Positions 23,981 to 33,230 of a DNA stretch of 64,000 nt are shown here, piece by piece (position 1 is the stretch's first letter; each line of letters opens with the position of its first letter). The position numbers and the translations under genes were made by a program. Under the pieces are notes generated by a model. That model saw only the letters and a list, made by a program, of their open reading frames with translations, did no database searches and was not told the origin of the DNA. Source of the DNA: Ravibacter sp964562455 (GTDB lineage Bacteria; Bacteroidota; Bacteroidia; Cytophagales; Spirosomataceae); assembly GCA_964562455.1 (NCBI GenBank), contig CAZLTN010000015.1:1-64000 (forward strand). The letters are read 5' to 3'.

Positions 23981-26900
23981 CTAAAAATTAAGGTTGAGAC
24001 CAACGGTGAAAGTTCTCGGGATAGGGTAGTTGGAATAATCGATACCCTGGCTGAGATTTCCTCCATCGCTGTTCCCGGCGTTATTGCCACTGGTTTCCGG
24101 ATTGTTGCCTCCCCAATATTTGGTAAATACATAAGCCTGCTGAACGGAAGCATAGAGCCGGGCAGACTGGAAGTACCTTGTTTTGGCGGGAATCGTATAG
24201 CCCAGTGTTATATTTTTGATGGTAAAGAAGGACGCATCGAATACGAAGTGGCTGCTGGCCCAGTCACGCTCGAGGCCGGTCAGGTTACCGTCGCGGCGTG
24301 CAGTTTGCCCGAAGACACCCGCACCGGGAGTGATCATGGTGTAAGTTCCGTCAGGATTTCTCTGGGCCCTGAAGCGATCATTTGCTTTTCTGACCATGTT
24401 GAATACACCGTCGAGGTTGGCTGTACTGTAAAGGTGGCGCATCCATAGCTCGTTACCCTGAGAACCGGAACCGGTAATTTCAAAATCCCAGTTTTTGTAT
24501 TTCAGAGAGTTGGTGATACCGTAAGTGAAATCAGGGAAAGGATTACCGATAATGGTCCTGTCATCTTTATCCCCGCCGTTGGTGATTACGCCGTCGTTGT
24601 TCATATCCCTGTATTTGATACCACCCACAACCGATCTTCCGGGTACAACAGGTGAACTGGTCAGCTCGCTCTGATTCATATAGTAACCGTCTTTTACCAA
24701 CCCGTAAAATTGCCCGAAAGGCTTGCCTACCTGGGTGATGTGGAACGTGCCGTATACCCTGTCGATACCGTCGGCAAGCGCTACGACGCGGTTCCGGTTG
24801 AAAGAGATATTAAAGTTGGTAGTCCACTTGAAGTCACCTACAAAGTTTTTACTGGTAATCGAGAACTCATGACCCCAGAATTTAAGCTCACCAATATTGT
24901 CGTTGAAGTTGGCGAAGCCCGATTCCTGGGGAAGCTGCACTGCATAGAGCAGATTGGTGGTGCGTTTGGTGTAATAATCGTAGATAAACTGGATGCGGTC
25001 GTTGAAAAGCCCGAGATCGAGGCCCATATCAAACTGTTTCGTTGTCTCCCAACCGAGGTTGAGATTGGCAAGCGAGGTAACGGCCGCCCCGGTATTGACC
25101 TGTTCGCCAAAAGCTGTATTGACGGTGTTGTTGATCAGGGCATATTGCGTGTAGTTACCGATGTTGTTGTTCCCGATCACGCCGTAGCTGGCCCTGAGCT
25201 TTGCAAAAGACACCTGCCTGACAGGCTCCATGAATGTTTCATCCGAAAGCACCCATCCTGCGGAAGCCGAAGGGAAAGTTCCCCACAGGTTGTTGGCGCC
25301 GAACCTCGACGACCCGTCCGCCCGGACAGCGGCAGTGAAAAGGTATTTTCCTTTGAAGTTGTAGGTAAGCCTGGAAATGTATGAAGCCAGCGTCCATTCA
25401 TTGATACCATTCAACGTTCCGTTACGTCTGATATTCAGCGCGCCCTGTATGGTCGGAAGACGGTCGTCGGCATAAGTATCGCCTTCGATACGATCGAACT
25501 CCTGCCTGTATCGTTGTTTGGTAAATCCGCCCAGGATCTCGAAATTATGGTTACCGATGCTTTTGGTATAGGTAATCATGTTTTCATTAAGCCATCCCAT
25601 GTTTTCCAGGCTTTGCCTGATGCTTACCGCCGTGGTCGGAACCGGGACGTTCATCGCACTTGTAGCAGTCGAAGGGTTGAAGAAAAACCATTTCCGGTTG
25701 AGGTATTCGATGTTGAGGGAAGACCGCAGCTTCAGCCCTTTGATGGGTTCATACTGGATATAGGTGTTCCCGAGCAGGTTGATATCCCTGGTTTCGTTGG
25801 TCAGTTCTTTTGCCGCCCTTACCCAGTTCGGATAATTGAATATGTTTCCGGTATTGCCGGGGAAATTATTATAGAGGGTCAGCTCGCCGTTCTGGTCATA
25901 AATAGGCATTACGGGCCAGGTATGGAGCGCGTTGAAAAGGATACCGGTTCCGCGATCGCCGTCAGTGCGGGGAGTATTGTCGAATACATATTGCGGGGCT
26001 ACGTTAAAGCCGATCGATACTTTGTCGGAGACATCATATTTGTTGTTGAGCCTCAGTGTATATCTTTTGTATTCGTTGTTGATCACGATCCCCTGCTGGT
26101 TGAAAATACCTGCTACGACCGAGGAGCTCATATTTTCCTTGTGCGTGGTGACCGACAGGTTATAGCTCTGAATCGGCGCCCGCCTGAGTACTGCATCATA
26201 CCAGTCGTTATTTTTGTCGCGGTATTGAGCGGGGTTCTGAAATTGTTCCGGGACCGCATCGCCTGCATCTTCATATGATTGCTTTTTGAACAATGCAAAT
26301 TCTTCCGCGTTCATCATTTCCAGCCGTCCTTTTTCAGGGACTTTCTGGGTACCTACATAGGCGCTGAAGCCGACGGTTGTCTTTCCCGGCTTTGCACTTT
26401 TTGTAGTGATCAGCACGACCCCGTTGGCCGCACGCGAACCATACAGGGAAGTAGAGGCGGCGTCCTTGAGAACGGAGATATCTTCAATTTCATCGGGGTT
26501 CAGGTTCCCGATATTCCCCGTGATGGGGAAACCGTCCACTACATACAGCGGATCGCTGCCCGCGGAAACCGATACCTGGCCCCTGATACGTACTGTCATT
26601 CCTTGCCCGGGTTTCCCGGTAGCCTGGTTGATTTGCACCCCTGCCAGACGGCCCTGCAGTTTCTGAGTAACCTGCGCTACGGGCAAGTCGCGAAGCTCGT
26701 CAGCCTTAATCGTTTGTACGGATCCTGTAACTTCTCTTTTCAACTGGCTTCCGTATCCTACAACCACTACTTCCGTAAGTGACTGGTTGTCTTCTTTCAT
26801 CGCGATTTCGAGAAAGCTTCCGGAGCCTATTGCGACATCCTGGGCCAGATACCCGATAAAGGATACCGTCAGAGTGGTAACCCGGTCGGGGACAGTCAGG

Positions 26901-27427
26901 CTGAACTCACCGTTATGATCGGTGGATGTTCCGCTATTGGTCCCTTTGGCGAGAACGCTTACCCCGATCATTCCACTGCCTTTTTCGTCCGTAACTTTTC
27001 CCTTTATGGTACGATCGGGCGGCGCATTGTTAAGAAGCAAGGTCTCATCGGCCCTGGTTTTGTTTGACTTCAGCACGATACGCCCCGACATCACATTATA
27101 GGTGATATCAAGCGGAACAAACAGACGGGTAAGTGTAGACCTCAGATCTTCGTTGTCTGTTACAATGGAGATCTTCCGGTTTGCCTTGATATGTTCCTGG
27201 CTGTAAATGAACCGTATACCCGTTTCGGATTCGAGCTTTGACAGGACGTCTTTAAGATCAGCGTTCCTGAAATTCAGCGATACTTTTTTTTTCATTAAGC
27301 TTTGCCCGTAAATGCCGGTGCCGAACGACAGGTTTGTACAGAAGGCGATAAGAGCAAGCTGAGTGAAAGTGAGTTTCATAAGATAAAGCAATTGACCGTG
27401 CAATTGTTTAGATCTACACTTGTACAT
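23981..27427 (-). CDS. SusC/RagA-family TonB-dependent transporter with STN domain
   Basis: A protein of about 1148 residues from the chosen start 'MYKCRSKQL' (27427). An ATG 39 bp upstream and one at 27379 ('MKLTFTQLALIAFC') are alternatives. Order: signal sequence; STN domain ('VSLNFRNADLKDVLSKLESETGIRF'), which signals to FecR; CarboxypepD-regulatory-like domain ('IKGKVTDEKGSGMIGVSV'); TonB box and plug ('TEVVVVGYGSQLKREVTGSV', then 'RGQVSVSAGSDPLYVVDGFP'); and a 22-strand barrel ending in 'FTVGLNLNF'. It imports a ligand captured by the neighbouring SusD. The STN domain plus upstream fecR and ECF sigma genes indicate substrate-induced cell-surface signalling. Confidence 0.95.
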   Translation of the reverse strand: MYKCRSKQLHGQLLYLMKLTFTQLALIAFCTNLSFGTGIYGQSLMKKKVSLNFRNADLKDVLSKLESETGIRFIYSQEHIKANRKISIVTDNEDLRSTLTRLFVPLDITYNVMSGRIVLKSNKTRADETLLLNNAPPDRTIKGKVTDEKGSGMIGVSVLAKGTNSGTSTDHNGEFSLTVPDRVTTLTVSFIGYLAQDVAIGSGSFLEIAMKEDNQSLTEVVVVGYGSQLKREVTGSVQTIKADELRDLPVAQVTQKLQGRLAGVQINQATGKPGQGMTVRIRGQVSVSAGSDPLYVVDGFPITGNIGNLNPDEIEDISVLKDAASTSLYGSRAANGVVLITTKSAKPGKTTVGFSAYVGTQKVPEKGRLEMMNAEEFALFKKQSYEDAGDAVPEQFQNPAQYRDKNNDWYDAVLRRAPIQSYNLSVTTHKENMSSSVVAGIFNQQGIVINNEYKRYTLRLNNKYDVSDKVSIGFNVAPQYVFDNTPRTDGDRGTGILFNALHTWPVMPIYDQNGELTLYNNFPGNTGNIFNYPNWVRAAKELTNETRDINLLGNTYIQYEPIKGLKLRSSLNIEYLNRKWFFFNPSTATSAMNVPVPTTAVSIRQSLENMGWLNENMITYTKSIGNHNFEILGGFTKQRYRQEFDRIEGDTYADDRLPTIQGALNIRRNGTLNGINEWTLASYISRLTYNFKGKYLFTAAVRADGSSRFGANNLWGTFPSASAGWVLSDETFMEPVRQVSFAKLRASYGVIGNNNIGNYTQYALINNTVNTAFGEQVNTGAAVTSLANLNLGWETTKQFDMGLDLGLFNDRIQFIYDYYTKRTTNLLYAVQLPQESGFANFNDNIGELKFWGHEFSITSKNFVGDFKWTTNFNISFNRNRVVALADGIDRVYGTFHITQVGKPFGQFYGLVKDGYYMNQSELTSSPVVPGRSVVGGIKYRDMNNDGVITNGGDKDDRTIIGNPFPDFTYGITNSLKYKNWDFEITGSGSQGNELWMRHLYSTANLDGVFNMVRKANDRFRAQRNPDGTYTMITPGAGVFGQTARRDGNLTGLERDWASSHFVFDASFFTIKNITLGYTIPAKTRYFQSARLYASVQQAYVFTKYWGGNNPETSGNNAGNSDGGNLSQGIDYSNYPIPRTFTVGLNLNF

Positions 27428-27692
27428 AGATTTGTAAAGTTTTGTTTGAATTGAGAAAACGGACAAGACTTCATGCTTCCGGGAAGAAGCATGAGACTAA
27501 TCAGCCGGCGGTATTAGGACTACCGCCGGTTCTTTCGAAAGCGGCGTATACTATCTACATAGGGAAAAACCAGGAATAGGATGAATAATGAGTTGCTTAA
27601 CACAACTAAGTCGTATTGTATGCGGCAAATCCTAAACCGGTTAAATAAAAAAAATGAATATTTATAATTTGCTACCGGACGGCCGTCCGGCG
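27428..27692. other. fecR-susC intergenic region with two hairpins
   Basis: No gene is seen here. Two perfect stems lie in the probable susC leader: CATGCTTC/GAAGCATG (27472-27479 with 27486-27493) and CCGGCGGTA/TACCGCCGG (27505-27513 with 27521-27529). The second may stop read-through from fecR or shape the susC leader, but no T tract follows it on the minus strand. No clean TAnnTTTG promoter was found, which would fit control of susC by the ECF sigma factor. Confidence 0.5.
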
Positions 27693-28733
27693 CTACAGGC
27701 AGTTCCCGCTGATAATCAATGCAGTTTCCCGGATTTCAAACGACATTCCTGTAGAGAAACAAATGATTTCAAGTTTTTCCAGGAGGGGGAGATCGTTAAT
27801 GTCGCCTGTAAACGTGCAGTTACCTGTTTCCGGGGTATCCAGCCGGATGTCGAGGTCATACTGAGCCGAAATGACATCGAAGACTTTATCAAGAGGGGTT
27901 TTATCGAAAAGATAATTGAAGCGGATTTCCTGGTTGGCAGTGCTTACTTTTTTAATGGAGGTAATCCTGGGGCCTTCTACCTGGCTTTTGGCTGAGAAAG
28001 ATGCGCTTTGATTAGGTAGCAACGTTACGAGAGATATTTTTTCCGGCTTGCTTTGCTCTTCTCCGGCAGGTTCATTTTTGAATACAGATACCTTACCGGT
28101 TCTGACAATGACTTCTACGGATTTTGATTCAGAAGACGATCTGATCCAGAAACTTGTTCCCAGGACCTTCGTGACGATTTCCTCACACAGCACCGAAAAA
28201 GGGAGGTCCGGATTGTGTGATATTTCGAAAAAGCCGTTTCCGGCCAGCAGGGTTTTCCTGTGTTTTTTACCGAATCCTTCCACACAGGTCAGCGAGCTGC
28301 CGGGCGAAAGCAAAACTGTCGATCCGTCATTCAGCAGGATTAACCTGTTGCTGGTACTGGTATTGGTAAACAGCGTTTCCTTATGGGTGGTTGGTGCAAT
28401 TTTCTTTGCCAGCGGAGTTTCGGCTTTTTTGCCGTCATACATAAAATAAAAGATCAGAGCTCCCAGAATGAGCGAGGCAGCGACGGCGACCCGGTACAGG
28501 ATTTTCTTTGAGGTGCTTTTATACGAGCTTTTATGCAGGGGCATATGGGCCGTTTTTTCTCCCAGAATAGCGGCCAGGCTCCTTTCTTTTCTTTCCAGTA
28601 TTTCTTCAGACGATAAATCTTCTTTGTCCTGAGCAATGTTTTCAAACCAGGTATCGATCCTGCTGATTTCTTCAGGAGTAGCGAGACCCTTACGGAATCG
28701 TTCAAGAAGTTCAGAGAATTCGGAGGGGGTCAT
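27693..28733 (-). CDS. FecR-family anti-sigma factor
   Basis: A 346-residue single-pass inner-membrane protein. The cytosolic N-terminus (residues 1-75, 'EFSELLERFRKGLATPEEISRI') would hold the sigma factor. One helix spans about 79-98 ('VAVAASLILGALIFYFMY'). The periplasmic FecR domain covers about 115-220 ('LLNDGSTVLLSPGSSL'), and the C-terminal DUF4974 domain about 265-340 ('FNYLFDKTPLDKVFDVISAQYDLDI') contacts the STN domain of the receptor. On ligand transport it would release the ECF sigma factor to transcribe susC and susD. It lies 113 bp downstream of the sigma gene and 265 bp upstream of susC, the standard gene order. Confidence 0.93.
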   Translation of the reverse strand: MTPSEFSELLERFRKGLATPEEISRIDTWFENIAQDKEDLSSEEILERKERSLAAILGEKTAHMPLHKSSYKSTSKKILYRVAVAASLILGALIFYFMYDGKKAETPLAKKIAPTTHKETLFTNTSTSNRLILLNDGSTVLLSPGSSLTCVEGFGKKHRKTLLAGNGFFEISHNPDLPFSVLCEEIVTKVLGTSFWIRSSSESKSVEVIVRTGKVSVFKNEPAGEEQSKPEKISLVTLLPNQSASFSAKSQVEGPRITSIKKVSTANQEIRFNYLFDKTPLDKVFDVISAQYDLDIRLDTPETGNCTFTGDINDLPLLEKLEIICFSTGMSFEIRETALIISGNCL

Positions 28734-28846
28734 AGTGTGATTTGTTTTGGAACAGGTGATAAGCGAGTCTTTAACTATCAGTCGCGTAGGCTGGCCAAAC
28801 TCCTAAATAATATTAAAGAGAAAGAGATTTTCTATGTGTTGCTTTT

Positions 28847-29413
28847 TTAAAAGGAAATGTTTTTAAGATACATTTTTACGGTTTTCAGCGATTTGGTAAG
28901 ATGATATTCGATTGCTTTTTCTGATAGCTGAAAATACTCGGCAATAGTTTCTTTCTTCCAGTCCAGAAAATGATTGAGCCAGAATATCCGCTTCGTGGTC
29001 TCGGAGAGTTGCTCCATCCCCTGCTGTACAAGTGCAGGAATATCATTATAGTCAAGAATATGCTGGTCTGCACTGCTGATTTCTAGGAATGCCTTATGAT
29101 ATTCCAAAAAGTTCTTTTGTGCGGTCTTATGTCGTATATGATCGATAACGGCAAATTTAGCAGCCGCAGAAAGATAGTTCTCCAGGTTCTGAATGCGCTC
29201 TATGTCCTGCTTTTCCCATAGATCGGTAAAGATATCCTGTACGATTTCTTCTGCTATTTCCTTATCCTGGAGGCGCCGGTAAGTTATTTGGAAAAGCTTA
29301 TGCCAATATCTCTCATATATTTCGACAAATATTTCTTTTTTAGATCGCTTTCTTTCGCAGCCGGTTGTTCCGGACACATTGTTCTCGGCAGGTTCGGTAT
29401 CTGAGTATGTCAT
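28847..29413 (-). CDS. ECF RNA polymerase sigma-70 factor
   Basis: A 188-residue ECF sigma factor. Region 2 spans about residues 25-95 ('YERYWHKLFQITYRRLQDKEIAEEIVQDIFTDLWEKQDIE' includes the core-binding and -10-melting helices). Region 4 spans about 125-180 ('LSETTKRIFWLNHFLDWKKETIAEYFQLSEKAIEYHLTKSL' is the helix-turn-helix for the -35 element). It matches the Bacteroidota group that works with FecR. It would direct RNA polymerase to the susC promoter when released by FecR. A perfect palindrome CATTCGAATG (29421-29430) lies 7 bp before its start codon and could bind a regulator or simply be chance. Confidence 0.93.
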   Translation of the reverse strand: MTYSDTEPAENNVSGTTGCERKRSKKEIFVEIYERYWHKLFQITYRRLQDKEIAEEIVQDIFTDLWEKQDIERIQNLENYLSAAAKFAVIDHIRHKTAQKNFLEYHKAFLEISSADQHILDYNDIPALVQQGMEQLSETTKRIFWLNHFLDWKKETIAEYFQLSEKAIEYHLTKSLKTVKMYLKNISF

Positions 29414-29571
29414 ATTGAGCCATTCGAATGGGTAATATTATATTATGCACTCGAATAAGCTAATTTTGCAATACGTTTAAACTTTGCCATCCTGCGCTAT
29501 GCTGATATTCGTGGATTGGCCTCACTTCTGCAGATTCCCGGATGAAGTGCCGCCGACACCCCGGATCCGTA

Positions 29572-30741
29572 TCAGTTCCGGATAGTCCTCGGTGCAATCG
29601 GTGTGACGTCCAAACGGCTGTCGTCGAGGGTTTTGATCTGCTCCGGGCCGTTGTCAGGATCGTTTTCGTTCCTGATACGCTCGTTTTCCGACTGGCTGAT
29701 ACGCCAGAGGCCGTTCCGGGCCGGAACATACCCCGGGTTGATCTCGAGTTCCTTTTCATAGTATGATTTCGCCGTATTGAAGCGCCACATCTTCTCCTGG
29801 CAGAAGCCTATCAGGTAGTTTATGGCGGTGTAACCGGGCTTTTTCTGCTGAATGTCTTCGTAGATCCTCAGCGCAGCCCCGTAGTTTCTTGATTTTGTAT
29901 AAAGCGCTGCCATTTCCGCGAGAATATCCGTGTTTCCTTTGTCGGCCTGGATCGCTTTCGTATAGTATATCAATGCACTGTCCGGAGCAGATCGTTCGCT
30001 GTACAGCCTGCCCATTTCTATCAGCAGCCCGGTATTGGAAGGAAAATATTGGAGCCCCTTACCGAGGATGCGCTGCGCATTCCCGAAATCGCCTCTTTTG
30101 GTATAGATTTCCGAGGTACGCTGGTATGCCCTGAAGAACTCCGGGTTTAATTCCAGCGCTTTTTCCATAGAGAGCACGCCCTGCAGTGTATCTCCTGTCC
30201 TGGTTTGCAGCATCCCCTGCACGTAATGTACCGATGCTTCGTAAGGAGCCAGCGCCAGGACGCCGTTTATATACCGGGCAGACTCGCTGTATTTTTTATT
30301 TTCCTGGAGTATGTCCGCCATCAGTATATACAGGCGCGGGCTCTTCTGCTGTAGTGCTTCGGCTCTTTCAGCATCCAGGAGGGCGTCGTCGAGGCGGTTT
30401 AGTTCCCGGTTGACTATCCCGCGGAGCAGGTAATATTCGCCGACATTATCTTTTGCGGCAATCGCATGATTGATATCATCGAGAGCCGATCCGAAATCTC
30501 CTTTTTCCAGGTAAATTTTCGCACGTTTGTAATAGCTCCCCGATAGGTCGATTTTTCTCCTGATACAATCGGTAAGGAAAGCCAGGCGGTCATTTTCCTT
30601 CCTGTTTTCAAAATCGGCAGAATAGGGCGGAGGGATATGCGCGTTGTCATGATCGGTGCCGTTGCAGCCGGAAAGCAGCCGGATCCCGATCCAACACCAC
30701 ATTATTGCTGGTATAAAAAAAGGCCGGCGCATGTCGTTCAA
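29572..30741 (-). CDS. TPR-repeat lipoprotein
   Basis: A 389-residue protein. The hydrophobic leader ends in a lipobox-like LLSGC (Cys near residue 26), so it is probably an exported lipoprotein. The rest is a run of about eight tetratricopeptide repeats, for example 'AKIYLEKGDFGSALDDINHAIAA', 'EYYLLRGIVNRELNRLDDALLDAERA' and 'ALIYYTKAIQADKGNTDILAEMAALY'. Such solenoids hold protein partners; no catalytic domain is present. Its start overlaps the stop of the methyltransferase gene upstream by 4 bp (30738-30741), which implies cotranslation, yet no functional link is obvious. It lies head-to-tail with, and 159 bp from, the sigma gene. Confidence 0.8.
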   Translation of the reverse strand: MNDMRRPFFIPAIMWCWIGIRLLSGCNGTDHDNAHIPPPYSADFENRKENDRLAFLTDCIRRKIDLSGSYYKRAKIYLEKGDFGSALDDINHAIAAKDNVGEYYLLRGIVNRELNRLDDALLDAERAEALQQKSPRLYILMADILQENKKYSESARYINGVLALAPYEASVHYVQGMLQTRTGDTLQGVLSMEKALELNPEFFRAYQRTSEIYTKRGDFGNAQRILGKGLQYFPSNTGLLIEMGRLYSERSAPDSALIYYTKAIQADKGNTDILAEMAALYTKSRNYGAALRIYEDIQQKKPGYTAINYLIGFCQEKMWRFNTAKSYYEKELEINPGYVPARNGLWRISQSENERIRNENDPDNGPEQIKTLDDSRLDVTPIAPRTIRN

Positions 30742-31619
30742 TGATCGGAAAACCTGAAAAAGATGCCTAGAGGAAGCTTGTTTTCACTTCTGTCGCGGAG
30801 AAAAAGTTCGCCGAACTCTTTATTAGGAGCATCCGGAAAATGTGCCCTGAACAGGTTTTCCAGGATCATGGCGGAGAAGCCGAGCGAATAGAGATTGATG
30901 ACCAGGAAGAAGTTCTCTTTTGTCAGAAGCTGCACCGATAGCTCCAGCAGCTCGTTAATGTGCGACTCAAGAAGCCATTTTTCTCCTGCAGGGCCCCGTC
31001 CGTAGGCCGGCGGGTCGAGTATAATCCCGTTGTACTGTTTGTTCCGCCGTACTTCCCGCTTAACAAATTTCAGCGCATCTTCAACGACCCATCGGATGTT
31101 GTCGAGCCCCGACATTTCCATATTGGTGCGGGCCCAGGAAATAACGGGTTTTACAGCATCCACGTGCGTTACATCGGCCCCCATTTGTTTAGCGGCCAGA
31201 GAAGCCATACCGGTGTAGGCAAAAAGATTGAGGACCGAAGGTTGCGGGACCTGCATCGCCGGGAGTTTCCTGCCTATGTATTCCCAGTTTTCAGCCTGTT
31301 CGGGAAACAGCCCAACATGTTTAAAAGAAGACAGGGCAAGCTTGCTCTTCAGGTCGAGCAGCCCGGATTTATAGCTGAAAACCCAGTTGTCGGGCATGTT
31401 TTTATGCAATATCCACTGCCCTTTTTCATCCGAGTTCTTGTCGCGCCTGAACACTGCGTCCGCGAGCTCCTGCCATTTTTCTTCAGACAGGCTCTTGCCC
31501 CATACCGCCTGCGGTTCGGGGCGCGCCAATACAAAGCGGCCGAACCTTTCGAGCTTCTCGAAGCCTCCTGTGTCAATCAATTCGTAGTCGCTGAGCGTAT
31601 CGGGTGTAATCAGTTGCAC
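30738..31619 (-). CDS. Class I SAM methyltransferase, RlmI/RlmK-like
   Basis: A 293-residue SAM-dependent methyltransferase of the type found in the 23S rRNA m5C enzyme RlmI and in the N-terminal-domain-less relatives of RlmKL. The SAM-binding motif is 'NLFAYTGMASLAAKQMGA' (about residues 124-141) followed by the acidic 'HVDAVK'. The catalytic motif IV is 'LDPPAYGRGP' (about 191-200). Unlike RlmI it has no PUA domain and no second Cys motif near motif VI, so the target base is unclear: rRNA m5C or m2G/m7G are all possible. It overlaps the TPR lipoprotein gene by 4 bp and lies 21 bp after the 529-residue exported protein gene. Confidence 0.78.
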   Translation of the reverse strand: MQLITPDTLSDYELIDTGGFEKLERFGRFVLARPEPQAVWGKSLSEEKWQELADAVFRRDKNSDEKGQWILHKNMPDNWVFSYKSGLLDLKSKLALSSFKHVGLFPEQAENWEYIGRKLPAMQVPQPSVLNLFAYTGMASLAAKQMGADVTHVDAVKPVISWARTNMEMSGLDNIRWVVEDALKFVKREVRRNKQYNGIILDPPAYGRGPAGEKWLLESHINELLELSVQLLTKENFFLVINLYSLGFSAMILENLFRAHFPDAPNKEFGELFLRDRSENKLPLGIFFRFSDH

Positions 31620-31640
31620 TTTTTTCCAGGTTGCTGTTCC

Positions 31641-33230
31641 TTACCGGAAGGTAAGCTTATTCAGGTAGAAAATATTGCGGCGGCCCCTCGTGGAAACGTC
31701 GCCGGTTTGCGCGTTGGCTATTTTTTGTTGTCCCCAGGCGAGGTAATACGGGCCGTACCAATGGCATACCTCGTCGGTTGTCGTGCTTCTTACCTTATCG
31801 CCCTCCTGTTCGGTAGGCAAGGCAATGCTGCGGTCTTCCTGTATGGTAATGTCTCTCTTTACAATCTTTGTCCAGACGGTACCTTTATTTCCATACACGA
31901 TCTGCGTTTCCCCGTCGGGTTTCATCGTTGCGGTGACTTTTTCCCTTAACTCGCTGCTTTTGACGTTGTCGAAAGTAATGCTGTTGTCCCACAGGAGCTT
32001 CCCCGAAAAATCTATGCCGGCCACGATAGCGTGGGTGTATACGAATCCGTCGAGGACCTGGTTGCTGTTGCCATAATACCTTCCCGCCCCGTAATAGGGG
32101 TTGAAGAAATAAGGGTTGTATAAGCCATAGCCGAACCCGGAGCCGAACAACCAGGGGTTACCCCAGTAGCTTCTGGCCCCATAGAGGTTGTTATTATATT
32201 TATATTCGGGATAGAACGCTTCGGCTACTATCAGGTACTGGTTGCCCGAAGGTATGATGTCGTGTACCAACAGGCGGTAATTGAGCTTGAGATCTCCGCC
32301 GTCTTCCTTTTTTTTCTGGATCTTCCGCTCCATTTTCTCGAGCTGCCTGCCGCTGAGAAAATCAAAAAAGTGCCTGAAGTCGGTAAAGCTGTGATACTCG
32401 GTGAACTGCTCCTGGTCGTTCACGAATTTGGAGATATAAAGTCCCTGGGATGCCGCTGTTGTCGAGCTCTGCCGGTCGCTGTGCCCGTAGGTGCCTATCA
32501 GCAGTTTTTCCGACTCATTGAGGATCTGGAGCCGGCCGTTAAGCAGCGAATACCCGTCCTGTGGCTCACTGCCTACTTCCGATATGAACTGGCCGGCTTC
32601 GTCATAAGACCGCGCCACTATTTTAAGCGACCGTTTGGTCTTGATCGCCATACTCACGTTTACCAGATGATGGGTAGTATCGACTTCAACAGACTGGATG
32701 GATAAAGCTCCTTTTACAGCGGTAGGCAGTACTTTCGACTGGCCGGTCTGCAGGTTGGTATGGATCAACACGGGCTCGTCGCGCAGGGTACCCGCCATAA
32801 AGGCAGAGTAGCCGAGGGTTTTGAAGTCGGTGATGAGGAACCGGTCGATGGTCTGGAACATAAAATTCTCGACAAAACCCGGTCCGGCGCTTACTTTCAC
32901 CACCTGGTATTCGGAGCTGCGGTAACGGTTGAAAAGCAGGTAGACGGACGAGCCGTCATATGAAGCTGCTGCGAAATCGAGATTAGAAAGGATATCGCCG
33001 TCGGTTGACCATTCTTCCCCGAGATCGGTATTGAATTTCTGTATCCTGTACTTTCTTTTCTGCGGTTTGGAAATAAGGGCCACTCCTTTTGCGCCGAGCG
33101 GCACGGTATGATAGGAGTCACTTTCTCCCGGGAGAGGCAGCTCTACGCGGAACTTATCCTGGCCATTCCCGGGGAAAAAGCTGAGGATCCCCCAAAAAAA
33201 GACAAACAGCAGCTTCAGGTATTTATTCAT
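31641..33230 (-). CDS. Exported protein of unknown function
   Basis: A 529-residue protein with a signal peptide (about residues 1-23, 'LLFVFFWGILSFFPGNGQ') and a beta-rich body. Repeating blade-like segments ('AASYDGSSVYLLFNRYRSSEYQVV', 'LIGTYGHSDRQS') suggest a propeller-type fold. A Tyr/Asn/Gly-rich loop around residues 355-385 ('YGLYNPYFFNPYYGAGRYYG') is unusual and may be surface-exposed. I recognise no family. Its start overlaps the stop of the EVE-domain gene by 8 bp, so the two are cotranslated. The downstream methyltransferase follows after 21 bp, giving an operon EVE, exported protein, methyltransferase, TPR lipoprotein. Confidence 0.7.
   Translation of the reverse strand: MNKYLKLLFVFFWGILSFFPGNGQDKFRVELPLPGESDSYHTVPLGAKGVALISKPQKRKYRIQKFNTDLGEEWSTDGDILSNLDFAAASYDGSSVYLLFNRYRSSEYQVVKVSAGPGFVENFMFQTIDRFLITDFKTLGYSAFMAGTLRDEPVLIHTNLQTGQSKVLPTAVKGALSIQSVEVDTTHHLVNVSMAIKTKRSLKIVARSYDEAGQFISEVGSEPQDGYSLLNGRLQILNESEKLLIGTYGHSDRQSSTTAASQGLYISKFVNDQEQFTEYHSFTDFRHFFDFLSGRQLEKMERKIQKKKEDGGDLKLNYRLLVHDIIPSGNQYLIVAEAFYPEYKYNNNLYGARSYWGNPWLFGSGFGYGLYNPYFFNPYYGAGRYYGNSNQVLDGFVYTHAIVAGIDFSGKLLWDNSITFDNVKSSELREKVTATMKPDGETQIVYGNKGTVWTKIVKRDITIQEDRSIALPTEQEGDKVRSTTTDEVCHWYGPYYLAWGQQKIANAQTGDVSTRGRRNIFYLNKLTFR

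Noticed and set aside
30960..31949. 329-codon plus-strand ORF
   Set aside because: Antisense to the methyltransferase gene with its SAM and DPPAY motifs.
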